64,000 nt of DNA from Mucilaginibacter sp. UR6-1 (GCF_020880975.1 NZ_JAJIWP010000003.1:186001-250000), one strand, 5' to 3'; shown: positions 42,641-52,818, counted from the first letter of the stretch. Notes: generated from the sequence alone by a model not told the origin. A program made the numbers and translations.

Positions 42641-43383
42641 TGGCTAACCTGGTAATTGATATAGGGAATACGCTTACCAAGGTTGCCGTTTTTGAGCAGC
42701 AACAATTGCTTGAAACCGGGCACTATGCCGATGCTGATACCGCTTTATTTGATGAGTTGCTTAACAGGTACACCATCAGCAAAGCCATCATATCATCAGT
42801 AAAAAAGGATACACCTTACTGGCTCTCTGTATTAGGCACACGGTTAACAGTAGTGCATTTTGCCGCTGCTATGGCTCAGGGCATTACCAACCATTACCTT
42901 ACACCACATACCCTGGGGCTTGACAGGGTTGCCGCGGTTAACGGCGCGGTATATTTGTACCCCCAAAAAAACAGCCTGGTAATTGATGGCGGCACCACAA
43001 TAACTTATGATTGGGTTGATGCCGGTGCAAATTATTTTGGCGGCAGTATATCGCCGGGGCTAAATACCCGTTATAAGGCTTTAAACCATTACACACAAGG
43101 GCTGCCGTTGGTTGAAGCCGATGCCGCTTTCGGAATGGATTATGGCAACAGTACGCTAACCGCCATACAATCCGGTGTGCAAAACGGGTTAAAATACGAG
43201 CTTGAAGGCTTTATTAAGGCTTACAGCAAAACTGATAAACAACTGAACATTATACTAACCGGCGGTGATAGCGATTTTTTTGATACTCTGTTGAAAAATA
43301 GCATCTTTGCCCCCCAAATTAATATTGAACCTAATTTGGTTTTAATAGGATTAAATGCTGCATTACTACAACATAATGACTAA
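42640..43383 (+). CDS. coaX: type III pantothenate kinase
   Basis: Phosphorylates pantothenate in the first step of coenzyme A synthesis; type III enzymes use the ASKHA fold. The 247-residue protein has phosphate-1 DIGNTLTK (residues 6-13), HTLGLDRVAAV, the phosphate-2 block IDGGTTITYD and GGSISPGL. Its start overlaps the purQ stop by one base and its end overlaps the next gene by 8 bases, so the run purQ-coaX-OMP-lptC is tightly coupled. Confidence 0.94.
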   Translation: MANLVIDIGNTLTKVAVFEQQQLLETGHYADADTALFDELLNRYTISKAIISSVKKDTPYWLSVLGTRLTVVHFAAAMAQGITNHYLTPHTLGLDRVAAVNGAVYLYPQKNSLVIDGGTTITYDWVDAGANYFGGSISPGLNTRYKALNHYTQGLPLVEADAAFGMDYGNSTLTAIQSGVQNGLKYELEGFIKAYSKTDKQLNIILTGGDSDFFDTLLKNSIFAPQINIEPNLVLIGLNAALLQHND

Positions 43384-44719
43384 ATACACTAAGCTATTTA
43401 TTACGCTTGTTCTTGTTATCAGTGCCTTTGGCGCAAGCGCTCAAAACGGTGCAACCACAAGTTCGCCTTATTCACGATACGGTATTGGCGATATTGACCC
43501 GAACTGGACACCGCAAACAGCCGGTATGGGCGGTATAGCAACAGCAACTAATACTATCAGTGGTTTTGCCACTATCAATACCATTAACCCGGCATCATAC
43601 GGGGCCATTGCGCTTACTACCATTGATGTTGGCGCGTTTGGCAGCAGCCTTAAACTTACCCGCGACGGGCAGGGGTCAGAAAAAAGTACCAACTTCAGGC
43701 TTAACCACCTGCTTTTCGCCTTCCCGGTAACCAAGCGTTCGGCCTTGAGCTTTGGCTTGCAGCCATACAGCCAGCGTGGTTATGAGTATACCCAAACACA
43801 ATCAAACCTGGGTACAGGTGACCCGGCTGATACCAACGCGGTAAATTTAAAATACAGCGGCGAAGGCGGTTTAACCAAAGCGCACATCGGTTATGGTTTT
43901 GGCATTGGTAAGCATTTAATGCTGGGTGCCAATGTATCATACATATTCGGCAGCATGAAGGATTACCGGGTAACGTCAATACCTGATCTGTACGGCGCTT
44001 TCAATACCCGTATCGAGAATAATGCAAGTGTGCAGGGCCTTAATTACGATTACGGCGCGCAGTTTATGTTTAATGTAAGCGAACGTAATGTAGTTACTTT
44101 CGGTTATTCAGGTTCGGCGCCAACCAAACTTAATATTCAAAACAGCACCTACGTTTCGCACTTTACCATTAACAGTACCGACGGTAGCGAGAACCTGCCG
44201 CTTGACAGTGTGGTGAGTACCGTAAGCCCTAAATCAAAACTTAAACTACCATCGGTAAACAGGTTTGGTGTATCATTCAAAGCCGGCGAAAAGTTATTGA
44301 TAGGTGCTGATTACACAATGGGTAAATGGTCTGATCTGTCTGCCGCGGGCGATGGTTATGAAAACGTTAACCAAAACATGAAGGATAGCAAAACCTATAA
44401 CATTGGCGCGCAAATAACGCCAAATATCAACAAGCTTAATAACTACTGGGCCCTGGTTGATTACCGTTTTGGTTTTATGTATAACCAAACCAACCTGCGT
44501 GTTAACAGTACCGATATTACCCAGTACGCCGCTACTTTTGGTTTAGGTCTTCCGTTGCGCCCGAGCCAAACAAGCACCAGCTACTACAAGATCAACGTAT
44601 CGGCCGAGATAGGTAAACGCGGTTCACTTATCAATAATCTGGTTAAAGAGAATTACATTAACATACGTTTAGGGTTTACGCTTAATGATAAGTGGTTTAC
44701 CCGTTATAAGTTTGATTAA
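43376..44719 (+). CDS. outer-membrane beta-barrel protein (FadL/OmpP1-like)
   Basis: A 447-residue exported protein with signal peptide MTKYTKLFITLVLVISAFGASAQ and a beta-barrel pattern through to the C-terminus (final residues RYKFD). The mature start SSPYSRYGIGDIDP and GMGGIATATN resemble the N-terminus of FadL-like outer-membrane proteins of Bacteroidota. ATG 43376 gives a clean signal peptide; an ATG at 43355 adds seven residues. It sits between coaX and lptC. A transport or assembly role is only inferred. Confidence 0.75.
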   Translation: MTKYTKLFITLVLVISAFGASAQNGATTSSPYSRYGIGDIDPNWTPQTAGMGGIATATNTISGFATINTINPASYGAIALTTIDVGAFGSSLKLTRDGQGSEKSTNFRLNHLLFAFPVTKRSALSFGLQPYSQRGYEYTQTQSNLGTGDPADTNAVNLKYSGEGGLTKAHIGYGFGIGKHLMLGANVSYIFGSMKDYRVTSIPDLYGAFNTRIENNASVQGLNYDYGAQFMFNVSERNVVTFGYSGSAPTKLNIQNSTYVSHFTINSTDGSENLPLDSVVSTVSPKSKLKLPSVNRFGVSFKAGEKLLIGADYTMGKWSDLSAAGDGYENVNQNMKDSKTYNIGAQITPNINKLNNYWALVDYRFGFMYNQTNLRVNSTDITQYAATFGLGLPLRPSQTSTSYYKINVSAEIGKRGSLINNLVKENYINIRLGFTLNDKWFTRYKFD

Positions 44720-44720
44720 C

Positions 44721-45299
44721 ATGTTTTTGCACAGGGGTAAAAAGGCATCAATATGGTGGTTTGCAGTGTTGTTTGCAGGCTTGTTTTTTACCTCGTGCGA
44801 GAATGATCTTAAAAAGATCAAAGCCCTGTCTGAGCAGGATATTAAACCACAGGAGCGTACCATTGATGCCGAGATCACTTACAGCGACTCGGCACATGTT
44901 AAGGCCGTGGTTTTTGCCCCGCTGATGATCAACCATAAGGTTGATACCCCGTATTACGAAATGCCCAATGGTGTTAAGATCCTTTTTTATGATAAGGATC
45001 TTAAAGTGATCAACACACTTACCTCAAAGTATGCCATCACTAAAAACGATAACAGCCTTATTGAGCTGTACAAAAACGTGGTATCAAAAAACCAGCAGGG
45101 AGATGTGTTTAAATCCGAAGAACTTATCTGGAATTCCAAAACCCAATTGATAACCTCAAGCCAGCCCGTACAAATAGTTTTTGCCAATGGCAATATTTCA
45201 AACGGTACCAATTTTGAGAGCAACCAGGACTTTACCCGTTACAGCATGAACCAAACTACCGGCATCTGGAATGTGGATGAAAAAGCCATGCAGCAATAA
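44721..45299 (+). CDS. lptC: LPS export system protein LptC
   Basis: A 192-residue bitopic or lipid-anchored protein (hydrophobic segment about 10-25 ending FTSC) of the LptC family, which passes LPS from LptB2FG to LptA in the periplasm. The domain carries the beta-jellyroll pattern (SAHVKAVVFAPLMINH, VKILFYDKDLKVINTLTSKYA, GDVFKSEELIWNSKTQLI). ATG 44721 lies one base after the previous stop; an upstream ATG at 44685 is inside that gene. Partner lptB is at 1274. Confidence 0.86.
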   Translation: MFLHRGKKASIWWFAVLFAGLFFTSCENDLKKIKALSEQDIKPQERTIDAEITYSDSAHVKAVVFAPLMINHKVDTPYYEMPNGVKILFYDKDLKVINTLTSKYAITKNDNSLIELYKNVVSKNQQGDVFKSEELIWNSKTQLITSSQPVQIVFANGNISNGTNFESNQDFTRYSMNQTTGIWNVDEKAMQQ

Positions 45300-45320
45300 A
45301 TAATTTCAACGTCAAATTTG

Positions 45321-45352
45321 TTTGAGAGAATTTTACTAAAAATTGTATCTTG
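45321..45352 (+). promoter_or_regulatory. candidate promoter for the PpiD-like gene
   Basis: TTTG at 45321-45324 and TATCTTG at 45346-45352 (one T short of TAnnTTTG) are separated by 21 bases. A leader of about 35 bases would follow. Confidence 0.35.
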
Positions 45353-45390
45353 CGCCCTCTTTTTAAATAGTTAATAATTATAGAGTTTAT

Positions 45391-47502
45391 ATGGGAATTA
45401 TGAGTTTTTTGCGCGAGAAGATGGGGGTGATACTCGTCATCGTTATCGGTATTGCGCTTTTTGCTTTTGTTGCAGGCGAGGTTATCCACTTTGGTGGCTC
45501 GTTTTTCAGAGGTGATGCCAACACGGTTGGTATAGTGGGTGATGAAAATATCTCCATTCAGGATTTTAATGCCAGGGTTGAGCAAAATTCAGAACAATTC
45601 AAACAACAATCAGGTCAGGCAAGCATTACGCCGCAAATATTGAGCTACGTACAGGAAAACACCTGGAACCAGATGATCAGCCGTGCTATTATCACTAACC
45701 AGATAGCCAAACTGAACATCACCGTAGGCGAAAGCGAAACCAAATCACTTATCAGCGGTAATAACCCAAGCCCTCAAATTGTGCAGATGTTTGGCAACCC
45801 GCAAACCGGCGAGCTTGACCGCGCGCAACTTAACAACGTGCTGAGCAACATTAACGCGGCTAAGGATGGCGACCCGATGAAAAAGCAATGGCGTGATTTT
45901 GTGGCTCAGATCATCGAGTCAAAAAAGGCTGAAAAATATGTGGCCCTTGTTAGCAATGGCCTGTATGTAAATTCGCTTGAAGCTAAAGACGATTATGAAG
46001 CTAAGAACAAGCTGGCCAACTTTCAGTATGTAGCGCTTGATTATGCGTCAATACCTGATAATAAAGTTACCATTACTGATGCCGATTACCAGGAGTATTA
46101 CGATGCGCATAAAAACCTGTTTAAGAATAAACAGGAACTGCGCAGCTTTAAATATGTGGCAGTGAACGGCGCGGCCTCAAAAGAGGACAGCGCGGCCATA
46201 AAAACGCAAGCCGAAAAACTGGCTGCTGATTTTAAAACCAGCAATAACGACTCGTTATTTGTACAAATAAACGCCGAAACCAAGGAGCCTATTGTTTACC
46301 GCAAAAAAGGGCAGCTTGACCCTGCGCTTGATTCGGTAATGTTTAATGCTGCAAAAGGTTTTGTATATGGTCCATACCTGTCAAACGGCAGTTACAAAGT
46401 AGCCAAACTGGTCGACTCACGTGTTGGTCCGGATTCAGTTAAAGCAAGCCACATCCTTATCTCTGCCCAGGCAGCAGGCGGTGAAGAAAAAGCTTTGGCT
46501 AAGGTAGACTCATTGAAAAAGCTGATACAAGGCGGCCGTTCATTTGATGAGCTGGCTAAATTGTTCTCAGAAGATAAACAATCAGGCGAAAAAGGCGGTA
46601 GCCTGGGTACTTTTGGCCGTGGTGCCATGGTGCCCGCGTTTGATGAGGCTGCTTTTAACGGCAGCAAAGGCGAGCTTAAAGTAGTTACTACCCAGTTTGG
46701 TGTTCACCTGATCCGTATAGAGGATCAAAAAGGTTCGTCAAAAGTAGTTAAGGTTGCCGTGGTTGATAAACCGATAGCGCCAAGCGAAAAAACACGCACA
46801 ACCGCTTACAGCAAAGCACAGGCATTTTTAGCCGGTGTTAACAATGGCGATTTTAGCGCCGAAGCCAAAAAAGATAAATTAACCATTATGCCGGCTAATG
46901 ATGTTAACGGTGTTGCATCAGGCTTGCCGGGTTTAGATAATGCCCGTGAGCTTGTACGCTGGGTATTTAAAGCCGATGTTGGTGATGTATCTGAGCAGGT
47001 GTTTACTGCCGGCGATCAATATATTGTTGCGCAGTTAACTCAAATAAAACCTGAAGGCCAGTTGCCGCTTGATGCTGTTAAAACAGCTATTGAGGCTGCG
47101 GTACGCAACAAGGTTAAAGCAAAACAACTTGTTGAAAAAATGCAGGGGGCTGTTAACGGGGCATCAAGTATTAACCAGGTAGCCCAAAAAGTGGGTGGCA
47201 AGGTAGCTCCCGCACAAAACATTGTATTTGCTAACCCTGTAATACCGGGTGTTGGTGTTGAGTATAGTGTTATAGGTTCAGTATTCGGCTCACAACCTAA
47301 AAAAGTATCAAAACCTGTTGAAGGCACTAACGGCGTTTACGCTTTTGTGGTTGATGGTTTTGTTAAACCGGCGCCATTAACCAATGCCATTAAACAAAAA
47401 CAACAGCTTGGCCAGGCATTACTGCAACGCTCACAAGGCCAGTTGTTCGAGGCGCTGCAAGATAAGGCGAATGTAAAAGATTACAGAGCTAAGTTCTTAT
47501 AA
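45391..47502 (+). CDS. PpiD-like periplasmic chaperone/peptidyl-prolyl isomerase
   Basis: A 703-residue inner-membrane-anchored folding factor. One membrane span lies at about residues 11-30 (MGVILVIVIGIALFAFVAG), followed by a SurA/PpiD N-terminal chaperone domain, and a parvulin rotamase domain near 345-445 (KASHILISA, GGSLGTFGRGAMVPAFDEAAF, TQFGVHLIRI). A further C-terminal helical domain completes the PpiD layout. It helps newly exported outer-membrane proteins fold, and it follows lptC, another envelope gene. An intrinsic terminator follows. Confidence 0.9.
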   Translation: MGIMSFLREKMGVILVIVIGIALFAFVAGEVIHFGGSFFRGDANTVGIVGDENISIQDFNARVEQNSEQFKQQSGQASITPQILSYVQENTWNQMISRAIITNQIAKLNITVGESETKSLISGNNPSPQIVQMFGNPQTGELDRAQLNNVLSNINAAKDGDPMKKQWRDFVAQIIESKKAEKYVALVSNGLYVNSLEAKDDYEAKNKLANFQYVALDYASIPDNKVTITDADYQEYYDAHKNLFKNKQELRSFKYVAVNGAASKEDSAAIKTQAEKLAADFKTSNNDSLFVQINAETKEPIVYRKKGQLDPALDSVMFNAAKGFVYGPYLSNGSYKVAKLVDSRVGPDSVKASHILISAQAAGGEEKALAKVDSLKKLIQGGRSFDELAKLFSEDKQSGEKGGSLGTFGRGAMVPAFDEAAFNGSKGELKVVTTQFGVHLIRIEDQKGSSKVVKVAVVDKPIAPSEKTRTTAYSKAQAFLAGVNNGDFSAEAKKDKLTIMPANDVNGVASGLPGLDNARELVRWVFKADVGDVSEQVFTAGDQYIVAQLTQIKPEGQLPLDAVKTAIEAAVRNKVKAKQLVEKMQGAVNGASSINQVAQKVGGKVAPAQNIVFANPVIPGVGVEYSVIGSVFGSQPKKVSKPVEGTNGVYAFVVDGFVKPAPLTNAIKQKQQLGQALLQRSQGQLFEALQDKANVKDYRAKFL

Positions 47503-47524
47503 CCGTATTTTAAAGTAATTTTGC

Positions 47525-47559
47525 ATCCGGGAATGTTATATAACGTTCCCGGATTTTTT
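47525..47559 (+). terminator. intrinsic terminator after PpiD-like gene
   Basis: Arms ATCCGGGAATGTTAT and ATAACGTTCCCGGAT pair over 15 bp with one G-T pair, followed by six T. Located 22 bases after the stop. Confidence 0.88.
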
Positions 47560-47572
47560 ATTTTAAAGAAAG

Positions 47573-48088
47573 ATGGAAATTCAGGAAAATATCATAAATA
47601 AGGTTGCCCAAAGCGGGTTGGTAACGCTTGATCCGGCGGAGTTTTACCAGCAGGGCGAACGTGTGGTGTACGATATAAAGGATAATCTTTTTCACGGGTT
47701 GATACTAAAGGAAAAGGATTTCAGGGAATTTGTTAAGGGGCATGACTGGAGCCAGTATCAGGATAAGTTTGTAGCCGTTACCTGCACGGCCGATGCCATT
47801 GTACCGGCATGGGCATACATGCTGCTGGCCAACCGCATGGCACCTTACGCCCGCGAGGTAGTGTTTGGTGATGCAGAGGTTCTTGAAACGGTACTGTTTG
47901 TAAAAGCCACCGCAAACCTTGATACAGAGAAATATCGCGACCAGCGCCTTGTTATAAAAGGCTGCGGTGATGTGCCGGTGCCTGTGGCCGCTTACGTTGA
48001 ACTTGCTAAAAAGCTTACCCCGGTGGCAAAAAGCCTGATGTTTGGTGAGCCGTGCTCAACCGTGCCTATCTATAAGCGTAAGGATTAA
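47573..48088 (+). CDS. DUF2480-family protein
   Basis: A 171-residue cytoplasmic protein of a Bacteroidota family of unknown function. Recognised by NKVAQSGLVTLDPAEFY at the start, GLILKEKDFREFVKGHDWSQ and VTCTADAIVPAWAYMLL. It has two conserved Cys in CGDVP and EPCST towards the C-terminus. No catalytic role is known. First gene after the terminator of the PpiD-like gene. Confidence 0.85.
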   Translation: MEIQENIINKVAQSGLVTLDPAEFYQQGERVVYDIKDNLFHGLILKEKDFREFVKGHDWSQYQDKFVAVTCTADAIVPAWAYMLLANRMAPYAREVVFGDAEVLETVLFVKATANLDTEKYRDQRLVIKGCGDVPVPVAAYVELAKKLTPVAKSLMFGEPCSTVPIYKRKD

Positions 48089-48244
48089 TATTTACGCTAT
48101 TATAAAAACGGTGTGTTTTTTGTGACTGTAAATAGTGATACAATTTGAGTAAGCTGCGGCATGTTAAACTATTTTGGCGCGCAGCCGTCAAATTGCACAG
48201 TAACTGCGTATAAAGCGCATGTTGATAAACCCGGAATACACCGA

Positions 48245-49024
48245 ATGAAGAAATTTATTTTAATATGCAGCCTGCTTGTAATAGCAGTTATACCAAACTA
48301 CGCTCAAACGCTTGATAACGTTGATAAAGCTGTTTTTGGCGTAGGAGAGGAGCTGAACTACAAACTTAAATACGGCATTTTCACTGCCGCCGAGGCCAAC
48401 TTAAAGGTGGCGGAAAGCGCGCAAAAATTTGATGGTAAACCGGCGTACCACATCATTGCTGATGGTAAAACGGCCGGTACGTTCAACGTATTTTACAAAG
48501 TGCGTAACCGTTATGAGAGCTTTGTTGACAAAACAACTTTGATGCCCTATTTCTACACCGAAAACCGTAAGGAGGGGAGTTATAAGCATACCGATAAGGT
48601 TACGTTTAACCATAAGGACGGTAAAATAAAAGCCGACAAAGGTGAGTTTGAGTTTAAGGGGCAGATGTTTGATTTTGTATCGGCTTATTATTTTGCCCGT
48701 TCGCTTGATATATCAAAGATCAAGATTGGCCAAACTATTGATATGCCTTACTTTTTAGAGGATGGCATACATAAGCTGAGCATAACATATTTGGGCAAGG
48801 AGCAGGTTAAATGCTCAATGGGTACCTTTAATTGCTTAAAGTTCAACCCAACTATTATACCCGGCAAAATATTTAAAAAGAATAGTAAACTGTATCTTTG
48901 GATAACGGATGATGCCAACCGCATACCGGTAAGGGCACATGTTGAAGTAATTGTGGGTAGCCTTACTATGGACCTCACCGGGGCCAAAGGGCTAAAATAT
49001 CCGCTAAATCCTATAAAGAAGTAA
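48245..49024 (+). CDS. DUF3108-family exported protein
   Basis: A 259-residue protein with signal peptide MKKFILICSLLVIAVIPNYA followed by a DUF3108 domain: FGVGEELNYKLKYGIF near the start, TADGKTAG-like AGTFNVFYKVRNRYESFVD, and a C-terminal half with LYLWITDDANRIPVRAHVEV. Probably periplasmic. ATG 48245 starts the signal peptide; an ATG at 48161 would put 28 residues in front. Function unknown. The DUF3109 gene follows after 6 bases. Confidence 0.82.
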   Translation: MKKFILICSLLVIAVIPNYAQTLDNVDKAVFGVGEELNYKLKYGIFTAAEANLKVAESAQKFDGKPAYHIIADGKTAGTFNVFYKVRNRYESFVDKTTLMPYFYTENRKEGSYKHTDKVTFNHKDGKIKADKGEFEFKGQMFDFVSAYYFARSLDISKIKIGQTIDMPYFLEDGIHKLSITYLGKEQVKCSMGTFNCLKFNPTIIPGKIFKKNSKLYLWITDDANRIPVRAHVEVIVGSLTMDLTGAKGLKYPLNPIKK

Positions 49025-49030
49025 TTAATA

Positions 49031-49600
49031 ATGATGATTGAAGTTGGCAGCGTACTGGTGCATGAGGATGTAGTGAGGGAGAATTTTGTTTGTAATTTGA
49101 ACAAATGCAAGGGCGCGTGTTGTATTGAAGGCGACTCGGGTGCGCCGTTGCTGAATGAGGAACGTGCCATACTGGATGAGATATATCCTAAGGTAAAACC
49201 ATACATGACGGCCAAGGGGATTGCCACCGTTGAACAGGATGGTACTTATGTTACCGATTTTGAAGGCGACTACACCACGCCGTGTGTTGACACGAATAAA
49301 GAGTGTGCTTACGTAATCATGGAAAACGGCATCACCAAATGTGCCATAGAAAAAGCATATGAGGCCGGCGATATTGACTGGAAAAAACCTATATCATGCC
49401 ATCTGTACCCTATACGCATTACCGCTTACCCGGAGTTTGATGTGTTGCATTACGATCGCTGGAGTATTTGCAGCGATGCCTGTACCTTTGGCGATCAGCT
49501 TAAAGTACATGTACACGAATTTTTAAAAGGACCGCTCATTCGTAAATACGGTGAGGATTGGTACAAAGAGCTTGAAGAAGCCGTAGCTGCTGAAGCATAA
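49031..49600 (+). CDS. DUF3109-family cysteine-rich protein
   Basis: A 189-residue protein rich in conserved Cys: NKCKGACCIEGDSG near residue 25, PCVDTNKECAY, ITKCAIEKAYE, SCHLYPIRI and SICSDACTFG. The pattern is that of a small metal- or iron-sulfur-binding family, related to the YkgJ-type zinc/iron-chelating domain. It has no export signal. Function not known. A strong bidirectional terminator begins on its stop codon. Confidence 0.83.
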   Translation: MMIEVGSVLVHEDVVRENFVCNLNKCKGACCIEGDSGAPLLNEERAILDEIYPKVKPYMTAKGIATVEQDGTYVTDFEGDYTTPCVDTNKECAYVIMENGITKCAIEKAYEAGDIDWKKPISCHLYPIRITAYPEFDVLHYDRWSICSDACTFGDQLKVHVHEFLKGPLIRKYGEDWYKELEEAVAAEA

Positions 49601-49643
49601 AAGAGAGAGAGCGATGAACAATATTCATCGCTCTCTCTCTTTT
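49599..49643. terminator. bidirectional terminator between DUF3109 and PLDc_N genes
   Basis: A perfect 20-bp inverted repeat (49599-49618 and 49624-49643) with a 5-nt loop. The stem is AAAAGAGAGAGAGCGATGAA. A-tract on one side, T-tract on the other, between two converging genes. Confidence 0.92.
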
Positions 49644-49649
49644 ATAAAG

Positions 49650-49868
49650 CTATATGTATTTGCTTACCTTTTGGCTTCTGCCGATCAGGAGATAGAGCAG
49701 GCACCCTATAAATGGTGCAAGTAATACGATCACTACCCAAAGCAATTTTGTAAACTGATCTTTAAAGTCTGACCGGACAATGTCTATTAAGGTCAGGATT
49801 GGAATTATTACGACAAAGAAGATCAGTATTATCTCCGGAGTGCCTAAGCTTAAAAATGCGGGTTCCAT
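49650..49868 (-). CDS. PLDc_N-domain small membrane protein
   Basis: A 72-residue protein with two membrane spans, about 11-30 (EIILIFFVVIIPILTLIDIV) and 40-62. The second carries LLWVVIVLLAPFIGCLLYLLIGR, typical of the phospholipase D N-terminal membrane module (PLDc_N) when it occurs alone. There is no catalytic PLD domain. Role unknown. Single minus-strand gene. Confidence 0.82.
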   Translation of the reverse strand: MEPAFLSLGTPEIILIFFVVIIPILTLIDIVRSDFKDQFTKLLWVVIVLLAPFIGCLLYLLIGRSQKVSKYI

Positions 49869-50016
49869 AGGTTTAATATTGTTTATGTGATGTATGTAAT
49901 TAAGATACAGATAAGTATATATTGTTACATGTAAATTAGGTGAATGGTTAGCTGATGTTTACAAGGCGTTTTACAATTAAATTAAATATTATTGTAAACT
50001 AATAAGCTAACATCGC

Positions 50017-51153
50017 ATGAAAACAGCTCTGATAACAGGTATTACCGGGCAGGACGGCGCTTACTTAGCCGAATTTCTGTTGAAAAAAGGTTATACGGTG
50101 CATGGGCTAAAGCGGCGTTCGTCATTATTTAATACTGATCGTATTGATCATTTATACACCGATCCGCATGAGCAGGAGGTAAAGTTCAGGCTGCACTACG
50201 GCGATCTGACCGATTCAACCAACCTCATCCGTATTATTCAGGAAATTCAGCCTGACGAGATCTATAACCTGGCCGCGCAAAGCCATGTAAAGGTGAGCTT
50301 TGATACGCCCGAATATACGGCCAATGCCGATGGTATAGGTGTGTTGCGGGTACTGGAGGCTGTGCGCCTGTTAGGGCTTACCAGCAAAACGCGTGTTTAC
50401 CAGGCATCAACATCGGAGTTGTATGGTTTGGTGCAGGCTGTGCCGCAAAGCGAAACCACCCCTTTTTATCCACGCTCGCCGTATGCGGTGGCCAAGTTGT
50501 ATGGTTATTGGATCACCGTTAACTATCGCGAAGCATATAATATGTATGCCTGCAATGGTATATTATTTAACCACGAAAGCCCGGTACGCGGCGAAACCTT
50601 TGTTACCCGCAAAATAACCCGCGCTGCGGCCAGGATAGCTATGGGTTTACAAAGCCACCTGTATATGGGCAACCTTTCGGCACAGCGCGACTGGGGACAC
50701 GCAAAAGATTATGTGGAAGCCATGTGGCTGATGCTGCAGCAAACCGAGCCGCAGGATTTTGTGATAGCTACAGGTGTTACCACTACCGTGCGTGATTTTA
50801 TAAGGCTGGCCTTTGCCGAACTGGGTATTGAAATTGAGTTTAGCGGCAGGAACGAAAACGAGAAGGGGGTGATCATTGACCTGGACGAAGACCGCCTTAC
50901 CGAATTAAATATTGATGCGGCAAAACTTAAATTCGGGCAAACGGTTGTAAAGGTTGATCCGAAATATTACCGCCCAACTGAAGTGGAATTACTGATAGGC
51001 GATGCCACTAAAGCCCGTACAATACTGGGTTGGCAGCCTAAGTATGATCTGGATGCACTGGTTGCCGATATGGTACATGCCGATCTGCTTGAGGTTAAAA
51101 AGGATGGCCACCTGCAAAAAGGCGGATTTAAAACACTAAATTATTTTGAATAG
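50017..51153 (+). CDS. gmd: GDP-mannose 4,6-dehydratase
   Basis: Converts GDP-D-mannose to GDP-4-keto-6-deoxymannose, the precursor of GDP-fucose, rhamnose or perosamine for surface sugars. The 378-residue extended SDR has the NADP loop [15 protein letters not shown], the active-site Ser/Thr in ASTSELYG, and the Tyr/Lys pair in [12 protein letters not shown], then [17 protein letters not shown] and [12 protein letters not shown]. No fucose synthase (fcl) is adjacent. A Wzi-like barrel gene follows after 19 bases. Confidence 0.96.
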   Translation: MKTALITGITGQDGAYLAEFLLKKGYTVHGLKRRSSLFNTDRIDHLYTDPHEQEVKFRLHYGDLTDSTNLIRIIQEIQPDEIYNLAAQSHVKVSFDTPEYTANADGIGVLRVLEAVRLLGLTSKTRVYQASTSELYGLVQAVPQSETTPFYPRSPYAVAKLYGYWITVNYREAYNMYACNGILFNHESPVRGETFVTRKITRAAARIAMGLQSHLYMGNLSAQRDWGHAKDYVEAMWLMLQQTEPQDFVIATGVTTTVRDFIRLAFAELGIEIEFSGRNENEKGVIIDLDEDRLTELNIDAAKLKFGQTVVKVDPKYYRPTEVELLIGDATKARTILGWQPKYDLDALVADMVHADLLEVKKDGHLQKGGFKTLNYFE

Positions 51154-51172
51154 GTAAAAACAACAGCCTCAA

Positions 51173-52813
51173 ATGAAAAAAATATTTACGCTTGTACTCA
51201 TCATTGTTTCATCTGCTATTGCCGCGAGGGCGCAATCGGTTTACCAGCCGTACTCATACCAGTTCTATCAAAAGCTGAATGCCGATGTGTACTCTACTAA
51301 AACACGGGTGCATAGTGCCTTAAAGCCATTTTTAGTTGATGACAGCCTGTTGCGCCACAGTTACGATTCATTAATGAATTATGGCAGCGATGGTGAGCAT
51401 GGGGCCGGGTACCGTAAGCTGTTTACCGAGCATCAGATAGATGTTAAAACCCCTAACAGTACTTTCTACGCTGATCTGCTGCCTGACCTGGTTATTGGTC
51501 GTGACTTTAGGCAGTTTAAGCGTACAACCCGTATTACATCATTAGGCCTGCAAGTAGGCGGTACTTTTGGCGATAAGGTATCATACAACGTAAGCGGCTT
51601 TTTAAACCGTGCTTTATTTCCTGAATATTTAACCACTTACATTAACCAGGTGGGTATTGTACCCGGCCAGGCATATTCTCGCAGCCCGAATAGCAGCGAT
51701 ACCAAGGATTGGTCGTACATAACAGCCAATATATCCTATACTCCTGTAAAGTATCTGAATATCTCTGCCGGCCGCGACCGTACATTTATAGGCGATGGTT
51801 ACCGTTCATTGCTTTTATCTGATTACGCTTCTCCTTCTAATTACTTCAGGCTGACCGGAACGTTGGGCAATGTGCGTTACATGGCCATGTGGACGAACAT
51901 GAGCGACCCGATGAATCCTGATCTGAATAATTATACACACGACAGGCGTAAATGGGGCATATTTCACTTTTTAGACTGGAATGTAAACAACCGCCTGTCA
52001 TTAGGTTTTTTTGATGCAATTGTATGGGCCAATGAGGACGATGCAGGCCATAAACGCGGGTTTGATTTTACTTATATCAACCCTATTATATTTTTGCGCC
52101 CTCTTGAGGCATCAAGCGGATCGCCGGATAATGCCGTTATCGGTTTCACAAGTAAATATAAGATCAGTGACCACCTTACTGCCTACGGCCAGTTTATGCT
52201 GGATGAGTTTGAGGCGGATAATTTTTTCTCAGGCAATGGCAGCTCACGTAATAAGTTTGGCTGGCAACTGGGCGTGCGCGGCGCAAACCTGTTTAGCATA
52301 CAAGGATTAAATTATTTACTGGAAACCAATACCATTAGTCCGTATACCTTCTCTGAGCGTTCAACAGCGATAAATTATACCAGTAACAGCGAATCTCTGG
52401 CGCATCCATGGGGTGCTAATTTCAGGGAAGTAGTAGGATTATTAAATTACTCATACAAACGCTTTGATTTTTCGGGAGAGTTTGATTTTGGCAGATACGG
52501 TATGGATATAAACGGACTTAACTACGGTAAAAATTTGTTTGATGATTACCGCGAACCTGCACGGCTTACCGGCAACTGGACCGGGCAGGGTTTAACCACC
52601 AATATGTATTTACTTGAAGGTAAGGTGGCGTATTTGCTCAACCCAAAATATAACCTGCGCATTGAGCTTGGCGGCTTGATACGTGACGATGTAAACAACG
52701 AGTTTAAAAGCCGTACAGGCATGATCACCGTTGGGCTGCGCAGTTCGTTCCGCAGCTTTTATAATGATTTGGCCGGGTTTAAATCACGTAAAAGCGGTAT
52801 GGCGATAGATTAA
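51173..52813 (+). CDS. Wzi/RemB-like capsule-assembly outer-membrane protein
   Basis: A 546-residue exported protein (signal MKKIFTLVLIIVSSAIAARAQ) with a beta-barrel pattern. The segments NISAGRDRTFIGDGYRSLLL, WGIFHFLDWNVNNRLS and GFDFTYINPIIFLRP are typical of the capsule-assembly Wzi family, which anchors or organises surface polysaccharide; gliding-associated RemB is related. Position directly after gmd supports a role with deoxyhexose-containing surface sugar. No other capsule genes are present in the window. Confidence 0.8.
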   Translation: MKKIFTLVLIIVSSAIAARAQSVYQPYSYQFYQKLNADVYSTKTRVHSALKPFLVDDSLLRHSYDSLMNYGSDGEHGAGYRKLFTEHQIDVKTPNSTFYADLLPDLVIGRDFRQFKRTTRITSLGLQVGGTFGDKVSYNVSGFLNRALFPEYLTTYINQVGIVPGQAYSRSPNSSDTKDWSYITANISYTPVKYLNISAGRDRTFIGDGYRSLLLSDYASPSNYFRLTGTLGNVRYMAMWTNMSDPMNPDLNNYTHDRRKWGIFHFLDWNVNNRLSLGFFDAIVWANEDDAGHKRGFDFTYINPIIFLRPLEASSGSPDNAVIGFTSKYKISDHLTAYGQFMLDEFEADNFFSGNGSSRNKFGWQLGVRGANLFSIQGLNYLLETNTISPYTFSERSTAINYTSNSESLAHPWGANFREVVGLLNYSYKRFDFSGEFDFGRYGMDINGLNYGKNLFDDYREPARLTGNWTGQGLTTNMYLLEGKVAYLLNPKYNLRIELGGLIRDDVNNEFKSRTGMITVGLRSSFRSFYNDLAGFKSRKSGMAID

Positions 52814-52818
52814 AGGGT

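Noticed and set aside
47516..47523. Exact TAATTTTG box upstream of the DUF2480 gene
   Set aside because: A strong intrinsic terminator (47525-47559) lies between this box and the gene, so it is unlikely to drive it.
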